Below, one piece after another: positions 1-8,619 of a DNA stretch of 64,000 bases; within the stretch, counting starts at the first letter, position 1; the number at the start of each line of letters is the position of its first letter. Under the pieces are notes generated by a model, which made no database searches, had not been told where the DNA came from, and saw nothing but the letters and a program-made list of their open reading frames with translations. The DNA is taken from the NCBI GenBank assembly GCA_963815665.1, contig CAWFHN010000008.1, forward strand, positions 129,441-193,440, read 5' to 3'. Source of the stretch: DASUPK01 sp963815665 (GTDB lineage Bacteria; Actinomycetota; Thermoleophilia; Solirubrobacterales; 70-9). The position numbers and the translations under genes are program-made.

Positions 1-173
1 GTGTGGACCGAGGCCTCGCTGACGCCGCCGAGGTCGAATCCCTCCGCGGCGCCGTTCAGGAGCCGCTCGGCGATGTCCTCGTAGAAGGTCGCCACGCAGA
101 CCGCGAAGTCGCTGCCCGCCAGGGCCTCGCGCTCCTCCCCGGAGAAGCGCTCGTGCTCGGGTGCCTCAGTCAC
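1..173 (-). CDS. ribH: 6,7-dimethyl-8-ribityllumazine synthase, N-terminal part (cut by window edge)
   Basis: Lumazine synthase condenses the ribBA-derived butanone phosphate with the RibD product to give lumazine, the substrate of riboflavin synthase. Only about the first 57 residues are in the window. The reading frame starts at a GTG (171-173) overlapping the end of ribBA by 8 bases and contains a FAVCVATFYEDIAERLLNGA stretch, which fits the first beta strand and helix of RibH (usual FNxxIxxxLLxGA). Its position as the last gene after ribD-ribE-ribBA supports the call. The C-terminal two thirds are outside the window. Confidence 0.8.
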   Translation of the reverse strand, partial: MTEAPEHERFSGEEREALAGSDFAVCVATFYEDIAERLLNGAAEGFDLGGVSEASVH

Positions 174-1515
174 CGGGGGGATAGTCCGGGGAGCCGGCGT
201 CCTCTCGGCGGTTCTCCTCGTCCTTGCGATGCTCCTCGTAGAGCAGCTGCTCGTCGAGCGGCAGGCCCTGGTGATGGAGCGCGTGGCCCATCCGGTCGCG
301 CTTGGCGTTCAGGTAGGCCTCGTTGTGCGGGTTGGGAACGGACTGGATCGGCACCTGGTCGGTGACCGAGAGGCCGTAGCCCTCCAGGCCGAGGATCTTC
401 TTCGGGTTGTTGGTGAGGATGCGGATGCTCGAGAGCCCGAGGTCCACGAGGATCTGGGCGCCGATTCCGTAGTCGCGCAGGTCGGCCGGCAGGCCGAGCT
501 TGAGGTTGGCGTCGACGGTGTCGAGGCCCTCCTCCTGGAGCTTGTACGCGCGCAGCTTGTTGAGCAGCCCGATGCCGCGGCCCTCCTGGGAGAGATAGAG
601 CAGGACGCCCTTCCCCTCCTGCTCGATCGTCGCGAGGGCAGCCTCCAGCTGCTCGCCGCAGTCGCAGCGCAGCGAGTGGAAGACGTCGCCGGTGAGGCAC
701 TCGGAGTGGACGCGGACCAGCACGTCCTCGGAGCCGGCCACCTCGCCCTTGACCATCGCGACGTGGTGCTTGTCGTCGATCAGCGAGCGGTAGCCGACCG
801 CGCTGAACTCGCCGAACTTGGTCGGCAGCTTCGTCGAGACGATCCGCTCGACGAGCTTCTCGTTGCGCCGCCGGTAGGCGATCAGGTCGGCGACTGTGAC
901 CATCTTCAGGTCATGCTTTGCGCAGTAGTCCGCGAGGTCGGGGACGCGCGCCATCGTGCCGTCCTCGTTCATCACCTCGCAGATCACCCCGGCGGGGATC
1001 AGACCCGCGAGGCGGGCGAGGTCGACCGCGGCCTCGGTCTGGCCGGTGCGCTCCAGGACGCCGCCGTCCTTGGCCTTGAGTGGGAAGACGTGGCCCGGCT
1101 GGACGAGGTCCTCGGGACGCGAGTGGGGATCGATCGCCACCTGGATCGTCCGGGCGCGATCGGCCGCGGAAATGCCGGTGGTGACGCCCTCGCGCGCCTC
1201 GACCGACACGGTGAAGGCCGTCTGGAATGGGGCCTCGTTCTTGGCCGCCATCAGGTTGAGCCCGAGCTCGTTGCAGCGCTCGTCGGTGAGCGCCAGGCAG
1301 ATCAGGCCCCTGCCGTGGGTCGCCATGAAGTTGACGGCCTCGGGGGTCGCGAACTGCGCGGCCATCGTCAGGTCGCCCTCGTTCTCGCGGTTCTCGTCGT
1401 CGCAGACCACGACCATCCGGCCGCGACGGATGTCCTCGATCGCCTCCTCGATGGTGGCGAAGGGCGAGTCCGTCTTCGTCTCGGTCATCGTCTGGTCCTT
1501 GGTCCGCTCGGTCAT
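166..1515 (-). CDS. ribBA: Bifunctional 3,4-dihydroxy-2-butanone-4-phosphate synthase / GTP cyclohydrolase II
   Basis: This 449-residue cytosolic enzyme supplies both precursors of riboflavin: the RibB half makes dihydroxybutanone phosphate from ribulose 5-phosphate, and the RibA half opens GTP. The RibB domain (about residues 10-215) has the acidic loop DDENRENEGDL and the GHVFPL motif. The RibA domain (about 220-425) has the zinc ligands in SECLTGDVFHSLRCDCGEQL. The start at 1515 is chosen because AGGAG lies 5 bases upstream and the codon sits just after the ribE stop. The open frame runs on further upstream, but there it overlaps ribE. Confidence 0.95.
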   Translation of the reverse strand: MTERTKDQTMTETKTDSPFATIEEAIEDIRRGRMVVVCDDENRENEGDLTMAAQFATPEAVNFMATHGRGLICLALTDERCNELGLNLMAAKNEAPFQTAFTVSVEAREGVTTGISAADRARTIQVAIDPHSRPEDLVQPGHVFPLKAKDGGVLERTGQTEAAVDLARLAGLIPAGVICEVMNEDGTMARVPDLADYCAKHDLKMVTVADLIAYRRRNEKLVERIVSTKLPTKFGEFSAVGYRSLIDDKHHVAMVKGEVAGSEDVLVRVHSECLTGDVFHSLRCDCGEQLEAALATIEQEGKGVLLYLSQEGRGIGLLNKLRAYKLQEEGLDTVDANLKLGLPADLRDYGIGAQILVDLGLSSIRILTNNPKKILGLEGYGLSVTDQVPIQSVPNPHNEAYLNAKRDRMGHALHHQGLPLDEQLLYEEHRKDEENRREDAGSPDYPPGD

Positions 1516-1523
1516 CTGTACTC

Positions 1524-2144
1524 CTACTCGTTCTCGGTGGCTAAGGGTGACAGGCCCGCGTCGGCTTCCAGCTGGCGTCGCACGTAGCGGGCGAGGACGT
1601 CGCACTCGACGTTGACCCGGTCGCCGGGCTCCAGCGATCCCAGGGTCGTCCGCTCCAGGGTCTCGGGGATCAGCGAGACCTCGAGGCCGAAATCGGTGAG
1701 GTCGGCGATCGTCAGGCTGACGCCCTCGATCGCGATCGATCCACGCTCGACGACGTAGGGCAGCAGCTCGTCCGGGAGATCGATCCGCAGCCGCTTGGCG
1801 AATCCGTCGCCAGCGATTTCGGTGACGGTGGCAGTTCCGTCGACGTGCCCCTGGACGACGTGGCCGCCAAGGCGATCGGTTGCCAGCAGGGGAAGCTCCA
1901 GATTCACCGGCGAGGATGACTCGAGCTCACCCAGGGTCGTCAGCGAGAGCGTCTGGTGCATGACGTCCGCTTCGAAGGCTCCACCGGCGACAGCGATGGC
2001 GGTCAGGCAAGCGCCGTTGACCGCGACGGAATCGCCCTCGTCGAGCTCGGCGGCGAGCTCCGCATCGATTCGAAGACGTGCGCCTTCGTCCGAGGTCTCG
2101 ACCGTCTCGACCTTTCCCAGCTCCTTGATGATCCCGGTGAACAT
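1524..2144 (-). CDS. ribE: Riboflavin synthase alpha subunit
   Basis: Riboflavin synthase dismutates two lumazines into riboflavin and the RibD product. The protein has 206 residues, the usual size. It begins with the diagnostic MFTGII and shows the two tandem lumazine-binding barrels: the first with VNGACLTA, the second with IEGVSLTI, and GHVVQGHVDG at the junction. It ends at a TAG nine bases before ribBA and starts ten bases after the ribD stop, so the three genes form one operon. Some databases name this gene ribC. Confidence 0.95.
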   Translation of the reverse strand: MFTGIIKELGKVETVETSDEGARLRIDAELAAELDEGDSVAVNGACLTAIAVAGGAFEADVMHQTLSLTTLGELESSSPVNLELPLLATDRLGGHVVQGHVDGTATVTEIAGDGFAKRLRIDLPDELLPYVVERGSIAIEGVSLTIADLTDFGLEVSLIPETLERTTLGSLEPGDRVNVECDVLARYVRRQLEADAGLSPLATENE

Positions 2145-2154
2145 CAGTTGCTCA

Positions 2155-3285
2155 TCACCATTCCCGAAGCCTCGCGCGGACGAGCATGTCCTCGCCCACC
2201 CGGTCGAAGGTCGTGGCCAGCGGGCGGACACCGTCCGCGATGCGAACGGCGCCCTCGCCCTCGAGAACCGCTCTCGCTTGCGCCGCCCCGACCAGGACCG
2301 GGGCGATGAAGAGCCGCATCTCGTCGACCTCGCCCGCGTCGAAGAGCGCACCGGCGAAGGTGGGGCCGCCCTCCACGAGAAGATCCTGGATGTCATGACG
2401 ACCGAGCTCGTTCAGCCCCGCCTCGAGGCGGTCGCGATCGGTGCGACCCGGCGCGACGATCACCTCCGCGCCGGCGTGCTCCAGAGCGTCACGCTTGGCG
2501 GAGGGCGCCTCGGGCGCGCAGATCACGATCAGCGGTGCCTCCTCGATCGAGCCGACGAGGGCCGATCCGATCGGCAGCCGGGCGCCGGAGTCGAAGACGA
2601 CCCGGGCGGGCTGACTGGCGGCGCCCTCGATCCGGGCGGTGAGCAACGGGTCGTCGGCGAGCGCGGTGCCGATCCCCACCGCAACCGCGTCGCACTCGGC
2701 GCGCCAGCCGTGGACGAGCTCGCGGCTCTCGACGCTCGAGATCCACCGTGAATCTCCGGTCGGCGACGCGACGCGGCCGTCGAGCGACATCGCGGCCTTG
2801 TAGGTGACGAGCGGGCGACCGGTGCGAGCGCGCTTGCGGAAAGGCTGGTTGAGCAGCCGGGCGGCGCTCGCCTCGGGGCCACCGGCGAGCTCGACCTCGA
2901 CACCGCCGTCGCGGAGCATCCCCGGCCCGCGGCCCGAGGCCTTGTCGGTCGGGTCCTCGGACGCGTAGACGACGCGCGAGATACCGGCTTCGAGGATCGC
3001 CTCCGTGCATGGCGGCTGACGGCCGGTGTGGGCGCAGGGCTCGAGCGTCACGTAGATCGCTGAGCCGGCGGGATCGGCGCCACGCGAGCGGCAGTCCTCG
3101 ATCGCGGCTCGCTCGGCGTGGGGATCACCGTACTGCGCATGAAATCCCTCCCCGATGACCTCGCCGTCGCGGACGAGCACGGCGCCAACCAGCGGATTCG
3201 GGCTCACCCGCCCGCGACCGCCCTCCGCAAGCTCCAGCGCTCTGCGCAGGTAAGAGGCTTCAAGTTCGGTGCTGACCGTGCCCAT
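2155..3285 (-). CDS. ribD: Bifunctional pyrimidine deaminase / 5-amino-6-(5-phosphoribosylamino)uracil reductase
   Basis: RibD (376 residues) catalyses the second and third steps of riboflavin synthesis. The N-terminal deaminase (about 1-145) has the zinc site HAERAAIEDC and PCAHTGRQPPC; the C-terminal half is the NADPH-dependent RibG-type reductase (KAAMSLDGRVA, GDSRWISS, VGIGTALADDPLLTAR). The ATG at 3285 follows a strong AAGGAGG. It is the first gene of the rib operon. The leader before it is under 80 bases, and I see no FMN riboswitch fold there. Confidence 0.94.
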   Translation of the reverse strand: MGTVSTELEASYLRRALELAEGGRGRVSPNPLVGAVLVRDGEVIGEGFHAQYGDPHAERAAIEDCRSRGADPAGSAIYVTLEPCAHTGRQPPCTEAILEAGISRVVYASEDPTDKASGRGPGMLRDGGVEVELAGGPEASAARLLNQPFRKRARTGRPLVTYKAAMSLDGRVASPTGDSRWISSVESRELVHGWRAECDAVAVGIGTALADDPLLTARIEGAASQPARVVFDSGARLPIGSALVGSIEEAPLIVICAPEAPSAKRDALEHAGAEVIVAPGRTDRDRLEAGLNELGRHDIQDLLVEGGPTFAGALFDAGEVDEMRLFIAPVLVGAAQARAVLEGEGAVRIADGVRPLATTFDRVGEDMLVRARLREW

Positions 3286-3316
3286 GCCGCCCTCCTTCGG
3301 GGCTAGCGAGACTGAT

Positions 3317-3330
3317 TGACTGGTCAGTCA
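3317..3330. promoter_or_regulatory. Perfect inverted repeat between ribD and the flippase gene, possible operator
   Basis: The short divergent spacer between ribD (minus) and the flippase gene (plus) holds TGACTG-GT-CAGTCA, a 6-bp inverted repeat with a 2-base centre. The size and symmetry resemble TetR-family operators, and it lies where promoters for both genes must be. No regulator gene is adjacent, so its role is inference. Confidence 0.35.
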
Positions 3331-3364
3331 GCCAGTGATTGTACGCCAGTAGTCTTGCGCGTCG

Positions 3365-4828
3365 ATGGCAAGGGCAGGGGAAAAGGCGGACCAAAGCGAG
3401 GCAAGGAGCTACGGCCGCCGCGCCAGCCTGCTCTCGATCGGGGTCGGGATCACGGGGCTGATCACCTACCTGTACTTCGCGATCGCCTCGCACGAGCTCT
3501 CGAAGGACCAGTACGGAGAGGTGACCGTGCTGTGGGTCTCCGTCTTCATCGTCATCTCGGTCCTGCAGCGGCCGGTCGAGCAGCTTCTTTCACGGACCGT
3601 CTCCGAGAACCTCGCACACGGCACGCCCATCCGGCGAACCGTCCGGGTCGCCGCCACGATCCAGGTCTCGGTGGCGCTCGCCTTCGACGTCGTCGCGCTC
3701 GCGCTGCGCACGCCGATCCAGGACCACCTGCTCCACGGCAATGCGACGCTCTATTGGATCGGCGTCGCGGCCGTCACCGCATATGGAGCCAGCTACTTCG
3801 CGCGCGGCTTCCTGGCCGGCAGCCACCGCCTCACCATCTACGCGCTCCAGATCATCTGCGAATCCGTCGCCCGCACAGCATTCCCCCTCGCCGTGGCGGT
3901 CGGCATCGCCTCAGGCCAGACTGCGGTGGCGCTGGGCATCGTGGCCGCCCCAACGCTGTCGCTGATCGTCGTCCCGTTCGCCTTCTTCCGTCGCTTCGGC
4001 ACCGAAGAACCGGCCGACGTGGGGGCTGGTGAAGCTGCGCTGCCCGGGGCGGTGGTCGGTGATGGCCCCGAAGGAACTCCCGCCGAACGGCGGCCTGAGG
4101 GGGCATCGCCGGCCGCCGCCCCCACGACCGACGAGTTCACCTTGGCTCACGGCGGCCGCTTCGCGGGGGGCGTCTTCCTGATCATGCTCTCCGAGCAGAC
4201 CATCTTCAACGCCGGCAACCTGCTGGTCAACGCGACCACAGGGGCCGCCGCGGCCGGATACGTCTTCAACGTGCTGATGATCGCCCGGGCGCCACTGCAG
4301 CTCTTTCAAGCGGTCCAGACCAGCCTCCTCCCCCACCTCACCACTCTCGGCTCGCGTGGCGAGGAGGACGACTTCCGCGCCTCGATCCGGGTGACGATCC
4401 TGGCGATCGCCGGCTTTGCGGGCCTGGTTGCGCTCGCGATGCTCATCGCCGGCCCGGAGTTGATGCAGATCGCCTTCGGCAAAAAGCACACCTACCACCG
4501 TTCCGATCTCGTGGTGGTCGCAATCGGGATGGGCGTGTATCTCTCGGCCGCGACGCTCAATCAGGCGGCGCTCGCCCGCGGGCAGGTGCGGCGTGCCTCG
4601 TTCTGCTTTCTCGGCTCAGCGATCGCCTTCGTGGTCTGGGTCATCGTTCCGGTCGTCCCCAGCGACGTCACCCGTGTCGTGATCGGCTACCTGGGCGCCT
4701 CAGCTCTGCTCTTCTCGCTGCTCTATTGGCTCTACCGACAGCCGCTCGAGCCGAAGGAGGAGCGGGTCAAGCCCGGCTCGACCGAGGAGATGGAGTTGCA
4801 GCTGGCCTCGGGCGACGAGGCCGGCTAA
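3365..4828 (+). CDS. Polysaccharide/lipid-linked oligosaccharide flippase-like membrane protein (MOP superfamily)
   Basis: A 487-residue polytopic membrane protein with about 12 predicted hydrophobic segments, split by a polar loop near residues 215-260. The pattern SLLSIGVGITGLITYLYFAI at the N-terminus and the placement of Arg residues in cytoplasmic loops resemble Wzx/MurJ-type exporters of the multidrug/oligosaccharidyl-lipid/polysaccharide superfamily. Such proteins move lipid-linked sugars across the inner membrane. The substrate cannot be told: no glycosyltransferases adjoin it. Its stop overlaps the K+ channel gene stop by four bases (convergent pair). Confidence 0.75.
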   Translation: MARAGEKADQSEARSYGRRASLLSIGVGITGLITYLYFAIASHELSKDQYGEVTVLWVSVFIVISVLQRPVEQLLSRTVSENLAHGTPIRRTVRVAATIQVSVALAFDVVALALRTPIQDHLLHGNATLYWIGVAAVTAYGASYFARGFLAGSHRLTIYALQIICESVARTAFPLAVAVGIASGQTAVALGIVAAPTLSLIVVPFAFFRRFGTEEPADVGAGEAALPGAVVGDGPEGTPAERRPEGASPAAAPTTDEFTLAHGGRFAGGVFLIMLSEQTIFNAGNLLVNATTGAAAAGYVFNVLMIARAPLQLFQAVQTSLLPHLTTLGSRGEEDDFRASIRVTILAIAGFAGLVALAMLIAGPELMQIAFGKKHTYHRSDLVVVAIGMGVYLSAATLNQAALARGQVRRASFCFLGSAIAFVVWVIVPVVPSDVTRVVIGYLGASALLFSLLYWLYRQPLEPKEERVKPGSTEEMELQLASGDEAG

Positions 4829-5904
4829 CCCAGGTCGCCCAGGACTGTGCCGACCTGGCCGGCCGGCCGTGGGACGAAGAGCGACTCGAGCTTCTTGAGC
4901 GCATCCGCGGTTCCCATCGCGATCACGACGTCGCCGGAGCGCAGCACGGTGTCCGACGCCGGCTGGGGATGGACCATTCCGTCGGTGGCCCGAACGGCGG
5001 CGATCGTCGTCGTACCCCTGACCTGACCGATCGTCTTGCCTGCGGCTTCGCATCGGTCCGTCACGTCGATCTCCTCCATCCGGTACTCGGGTGCGACGTC
5101 GACGACGCCGGTGACCTGCGGCTGCAGAGCCAGCCGCGCCATCTCGGCCCCACTCGACTTGTAGGGAGAGATCACCCGGTTGGCCCCGGCGCGGAGCAGC
5201 TTCTTCTCGGAGTCCTCGACGCTCGCCCTCGCGACGACCGTGATGTCGGAGCGCAGTTCGCGGGCGGTCAGGCAGGTGAAGATGTTCTCGGCGTCCGAGT
5301 CGACGCAGGCGAGCACCGAGATCGCGCGCTCCACCCCGGCCGCCCTCAGCACCTCGTCATCGGAGGGTCGTCCGAGCAGAAACGGCACGCCCATCTGGTC
5401 GGCGATGTGCTTGTTGTCGTCCAGCTCGTCGACGACGACGAAGACATCGCCGCCGGCCTGGAGATCGCGTGCGACCTGGCGACCGACGCGGCCGAAGCCG
5501 CAGATCAGGTGGTGGCCGGAGAGGTCTTCGATCTTGTTCAGTGTGCGGCGCTCCTCGAGGATCTCGCCCAGGTGGCCGGCGACGAAGAACTCCGTCACCG
5601 TCACCAGCGCGTAGAAGAGCGTACCCACGCCCAGGACGATCAGCAGGACCTTGACGATCTGGCCGGGGAGGTCCGGCGGCGTAGGGTCGGACCCGACCGT
5701 CGCGACGGTGTCCAGGGTGAAGAGGAAGCCCTGCCAGAACGAGACGCTCTCGGTGAGCGAGTAGGCGATGGCCCCAGAGACCTGGACCGCGACAATCGCG
5801 CCGATCAGCACGGCCAGACGCCGCAGGAACGGCTCGAACTCGCCTCGGTCGCCGGGCCCCTCGAAGCTCCTGAAGCGACTGAGACGCTCGTGCCTGTCGG
5901 TCAC
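4825..5904 (-). CDS. Two-TM potassium channel with RCK (TrkA-N/TrkA-C) domain, atypical selectivity filter
   Basis: A 359-residue channel of the MthK type. Two membrane helices (about 28-50 and 82-108) flank a pore loop with the filter region TVATVGSDP. A TrkA-N nucleotide-binding domain follows (HHLICGFGRVGRQVA, GxGxxG, ending in an acidic VDELDDN), then a TrkA-C domain near residues 265-345. The usual filter is TVGYGD; here the second glycine is absent (TVGSD), so selectivity may differ. It starts 10 bases after the rpe stop, so it may be co-transcribed with rpe. Confidence 0.88.
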   Translation of the reverse strand: MTDRHERLSRFRSFEGPGDRGEFEPFLRRLAVLIGAIVAVQVSGAIAYSLTESVSFWQGFLFTLDTVATVGSDPTPPDLPGQIVKVLLIVLGVGTLFYALVTVTEFFVAGHLGEILEERRTLNKIEDLSGHHLICGFGRVGRQVARDLQAGGDVFVVVDELDDNKHIADQMGVPFLLGRPSDDEVLRAAGVERAISVLACVDSDAENIFTCLTARELRSDITVVARASVEDSEKKLLRAGANRVISPYKSSGAEMARLALQPQVTGVVDVAPEYRMEEIDVTDRCEAAGKTIGQVRGTTTIAAVRATDGMVHPQPASDTVLRSGDVVIAMGTADALKKLESLFVPRPAGQVGTVLGDLG

Positions 5905-5914
5905 GGAAGCCCCC

Positions 5915-6655
5915 TCAGGCTGCGCCGGCCGCTTCGGCGATCGAGGCGTATGCGGCGGCAGGGTCGTCCGTCCCGAAGACCGCCGATCCGGCCACGAACA
6001 GGCTCGCGCCGGCGGCGGCGACTCCGCTCGCGGTGCTCGCTTCGATACCGCCGTCGACCTCGATGGCCCCGGCCCCGACCAGTGCGCTCAGCCTCCCCAC
6101 CTTGTCCGGCGAGTCGGCGATGAAGGGCTGGCCGCCCCACCCCGGGTTGACGGTCATGCAGAGGAAGACGTCGGCGTCGTTCACCGACTCGCTGACGGCG
6201 GCGACCGGCGTGCCCGGGTTGACGGCGAGACCCGCCAGGCAGCCCAGCTCCCGGATCGCGTTGAGCGTGCGGTTTATGTGCGGGGTCGCCTCGGCGTGAA
6301 AGGTGATGTTGTCGGCGCCGGCGTTCGCGAACTCCTCGATCTGGCGCTCGGGCTGCTCGATCATCAGATGCACGTCGATCGCCCCGCCCGCGTCATGGAC
6401 CAGGTCGGCGATCGAACCGGCGACCAGGGGGCCGATCGTGATCGGGGGGACGAAGTGGCCGTCCATCACGTCCACGTGGATGATCCGCGCGCCCGCGGCC
6501 ATCACCTCCTCGATCTGCGCGCCCAGCCGGGAGAAGTCGGACGCGAGGATCGACGGAGCGACCCGCTTCGTCGCGAAGAGGTCACGGCGGCCCGTCGTGG
6601 CTGTGTCGGTGGCGGCTTCCAAGGTCAGATCGAGCGGAGCATCGAGTCGCCGCAT
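5915..6655 (-). CDS. rpe: Ribulose-phosphate 3-epimerase
   Basis: Interconverts ribulose 5-phosphate and xylulose 5-phosphate in the pentose phosphate pathway, and so sets the level of the ribBA substrate. The TIM-barrel motifs are all present: APSILASDF, HVDVMDGHFVP with metal-binding His and Asp, DVHLMIEQP, MTVNPGWGGQPF and the phosphate loop VDGGI. The ATG at 6655 adds about 30 residues before the usual IAPSIL start. I see no better start codon downstream, so an N-terminal extension is accepted; it overlaps the upstream zinc-ribbon gene by 31 bases. Confidence 0.92.
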   Translation of the reverse strand: MRRLDAPLDLTLEAATDTATTGRRDLFATKRVAPSILASDFSRLGAQIEEVMAAGARIIHVDVMDGHFVPPITIGPLVAGSIADLVHDAGGAIDVHLMIEQPERQIEEFANAGADNITFHAEATPHINRTLNAIRELGCLAGLAVNPGTPVAAVSESVNDADVFLCMTVNPGWGGQPFIADSPDKVGRLSALVGAGAIEVDGGIEASTASGVAAAGASLFVAGSAVFGTDDPAAAYASIAEAAGAA

Positions 6656-6900
6656 TGCTGGCACTTCATGTCCTCGGTCCGGCTCATGCGGCTGATCGTC
6701 CCGTGCTCCCCGCAGTTGGGGCACTGCGAGACGAGCTCGAAGCGGCGCAGGCAGTAGACGCAGACGAAGCGCCCGGGGAGCTGCGCGGGCCGCAGCCAGG
6801 GCTCGCCGCAGCCGGGGCAGTTCGGGCGCTGGAGCGCACCCTCGGTGGCCTCGGGAGCGCCGATCTCCTCATCCGCGCGACTGTCGACTCGTTCGGCCAT
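6625..6900 (-). CDS. Small double zinc-ribbon protein of unknown function
   Basis: A 91-residue protein with four CxxC pairs: CPGCG, CVYC, CPNCG and CQQC. They would form two zinc ribbons, separated by a short basic stretch. It lies between fmt and rpe on the same strand and overlaps the rpe start. The spacing of Cys pairs is like that of rubredoxin-like or RNA/DNA-binding ribbons, but no family name can be given. Four well-spaced CxxC pairs and the start next to fmt argue that it is a real gene. Confidence 0.7.
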   Translation of the reverse strand: MAERVDSRADEEIGAPEATEGALQRPNCPGCGEPWLRPAQLPGRFVCVYCLRRFELVSQCPNCGEHGTISRMSRTEDMKCQQCGDSMLRSI

Positions 6901-6919
6901 GTGACGAGAGTATCGAGCG

Positions 6920-7831
6920 CTACAGCGCCCTCGTGGGCGGCGGGTGTCCACGCAGAAAATCGGCCGCTCGCATCGGCTTCTTTCCGGGCGGCTGGACGAC
7001 GTCCAGGCTGAGCGCACCGTCGGAAGAGCCGAGCACGAGCTGCTCGCCGCGCGCCTCGATCGCCCCGGCCGGCGGGCCATCCGGCACGGCCCGTGCGGAT
7101 CGAACGCCGAGACGCTCTCCGCCCTCGAGCTCGAGATAGGCGCCGATGTGCGGCGTCAGCGCCCGGACGGTCCTCTCGAGCTCGGGCGCCGTCCGCGACG
7201 GGCGCAGATGGCGCTCCTCGGGCGAGACCTTTTCCGCGTAGCTGGCCGCCGACTCGTCCTGATCGGTGAACGCGAGCTCCCCCGCGCTCAGCGAGTCCAG
7301 CGCCCGGACCAGCAGCTCACCTCCCAGATCGGCGAGCTTCGCCGACAGGGACTCGTGGTCGTCTCCGTTCGCGATCTCGACCTTCTCGGCGAGGGCGATC
7401 GGGCCCGAGTCGAGTCCCTCCGTGACGCGCATGATCGTGACGCCGGTGCTCGGAGCCCCCTCCATCAGCGCCCGCTCGATCGGGGCCGCGCCGCGCCAGC
7501 GCGGGATCAGGGAGGGATGGACATTCAGCATCAGGAACTCGCTCAGGAGCGGCTCCTTGATCAGCTGGCCGAACGCGCAGACCGCAATGGCGGCCGGGTT
7601 CGCCGAGCGGATCGCCTCGATCGACTCCGCCGAGTTCACACTCGGGGTCTGATGGAGGGGCAGACCGAGCTCGCGCGCCGCTTCAGCGGCCGGGGGTGCC
7701 GCAAGCCTGCGCCCTCTTCCCTGGCGGCTGTCCGGAGGGGTCACCACGAGGGCCGGCCGGTGGGTGCTGTCGGCCAGGCGCCGCAGGACCGTCGCGGCGA
7801 AGCTCGATGTGCCGAGGTAGGCGGTCCTCAA
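6920..7831 (-). CDS. fmt: Methionyl-tRNA formyltransferase
   Basis: Formylates initiator Met-tRNA using 10-formyl-tetrahydrofolate. The 303-residue protein has an N-terminal Rossmann formyltransferase domain with the folate-site motif HPSLIPRWRGAAPI (about residue 102) and the EGLDSGPI loop, and a C-terminal OB-like domain. Its start overlaps the def stop by four bases (ATGA), the usual def-fmt pair. Confidence 0.95.
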   Translation of the reverse strand: MRTAYLGTSSFAATVLRRLADSTHRPALVVTPPDSRQGRGRRLAAPPAAEAARELGLPLHQTPSVNSAESIEAIRSANPAAIAVCAFGQLIKEPLLSEFLMLNVHPSLIPRWRGAAPIERALMEGAPSTGVTIMRVTEGLDSGPIALAEKVEIANGDDHESLSAKLADLGGELLVRALDSLSAGELAFTDQDESAASYAEKVSPEERHLRPSRTAPELERTVRALTPHIGAYLELEGGERLGVRSARAVPDGPPAGAIEARGEQLVLGSSDGALSLDVVQPPGKKPMRAADFLRGHPPPTRAL

Positions 7832-8502
7832 TCCTCGGTCGACGTCGCCGCCGGTTCACCCTCGTCGACCGCGTCCTCTTCCTCCCTCTCCGGCGCGAAG
7901 GTGCCGCCCTCGCGGAGGGCGCTCAGCGCGCCGCGGCGCTGAGCGCGCTCGGTGCGATCGAGCATCAGAACCCCGTCGAGGTGATCCACCTCGTGCTGGA
8001 TCACCCTGGCCTCCAGGCCGGAGGCCTCGATCGACAGCGGCTCGCCATGCACGTCGACGGCCCGCGCCCGGACGTGGAGCGGCCGCTCCACGTCGACGAT
8101 CACACCGGGCAGGCTGAGGCAGCCCTCCTCAGCCGTGGCGAGGTCGTCCTCCGAGCTCCACTCGATCTCCGGGTTGACGAGGACCGTCGGCTCCGCCTCC
8201 GAGCCGACCTGGAAGACGAGCATGCGCCGAAGCGCGCCGAGCTGGGTGGCGGCGAGGCCGACGCCGATCGCGTCTCGCATCAGGCCGATCATCCGCTCCG
8301 CCTCGTCGGCGAGGTCGCCATCGAACTCGGACACCGGCGAGGCCGCCGATCGGAGCACCGGATCGCCGAACTTGACGACCTGGGACAGCGCCGCGGAGCG
8401 CCGCTCCAGCGCCTCCTGGTCGATGCCGTCCGGCTCACCGGCCTCGCTGGCCATCTCATCGTCGAGCTCCTCGACGGGGGTGGGTGCGTGCTCGTCGCTC
8501 AC
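7828..8502 (-). CDS. def: Peptide deformylase with acidic N- and C-terminal tails
   Basis: Removes the formyl group from nascent proteins. The three metal-site motifs are present: GVGLAATQ (about residue 80), EEGCLSLPG (about 128) and QHEVDHLDG (about 167). The start is taken as GTG at 8502, giving 224 residues; the open frame goes further but without family similarity. An acidic tail (EREEEDAVDEGE) at the C-terminus and an acidic N-terminus extend beyond the usual ~170 residues. Co-transcribed with fmt. Confidence 0.93.
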   Translation of the reverse strand: MSDEHAPTPVEELDDEMASEAGEPDGIDQEALERRSAALSQVVKFGDPVLRSAASPVSEFDGDLADEAERMIGLMRDAIGVGLAATQLGALRRMLVFQVGSEAEPTVLVNPEIEWSSEDDLATAEEGCLSLPGVIVDVERPLHVRARAVDVHGEPLSIEASGLEARVIQHEVDHLDGVLMLDRTERAQRRGALSALREGGTFAPEREEEDAVDEGEPAATSTED

Positions 8503-8619
8503 GCCTTCGAGTCTAGTCCGGGCGCCTGGCAAGCCGATTGCAAGGCTAGGCACAACTTCGGTAATGAATGGACAGCATCCGCATGCGTCCCGGCACACCC
8601 GTGCCGTGAGGGTCGGCGT

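Noticed and set aside
170..700. Arg/Pro-rich minus frame within ribBA
   Set aside because: Frame-shifted shadow, composition unlike a folded protein.
229..1587. Long plus-strand frame opposite ribBA
   Set aside because: Antisense shadow of a high-GC gene; no family motifs, while ribBA on the minus strand is certain.
3286..3364. FMN riboswitch before ribD
   Set aside because: The spacer is too short and lacks the conserved RFN-element stems.
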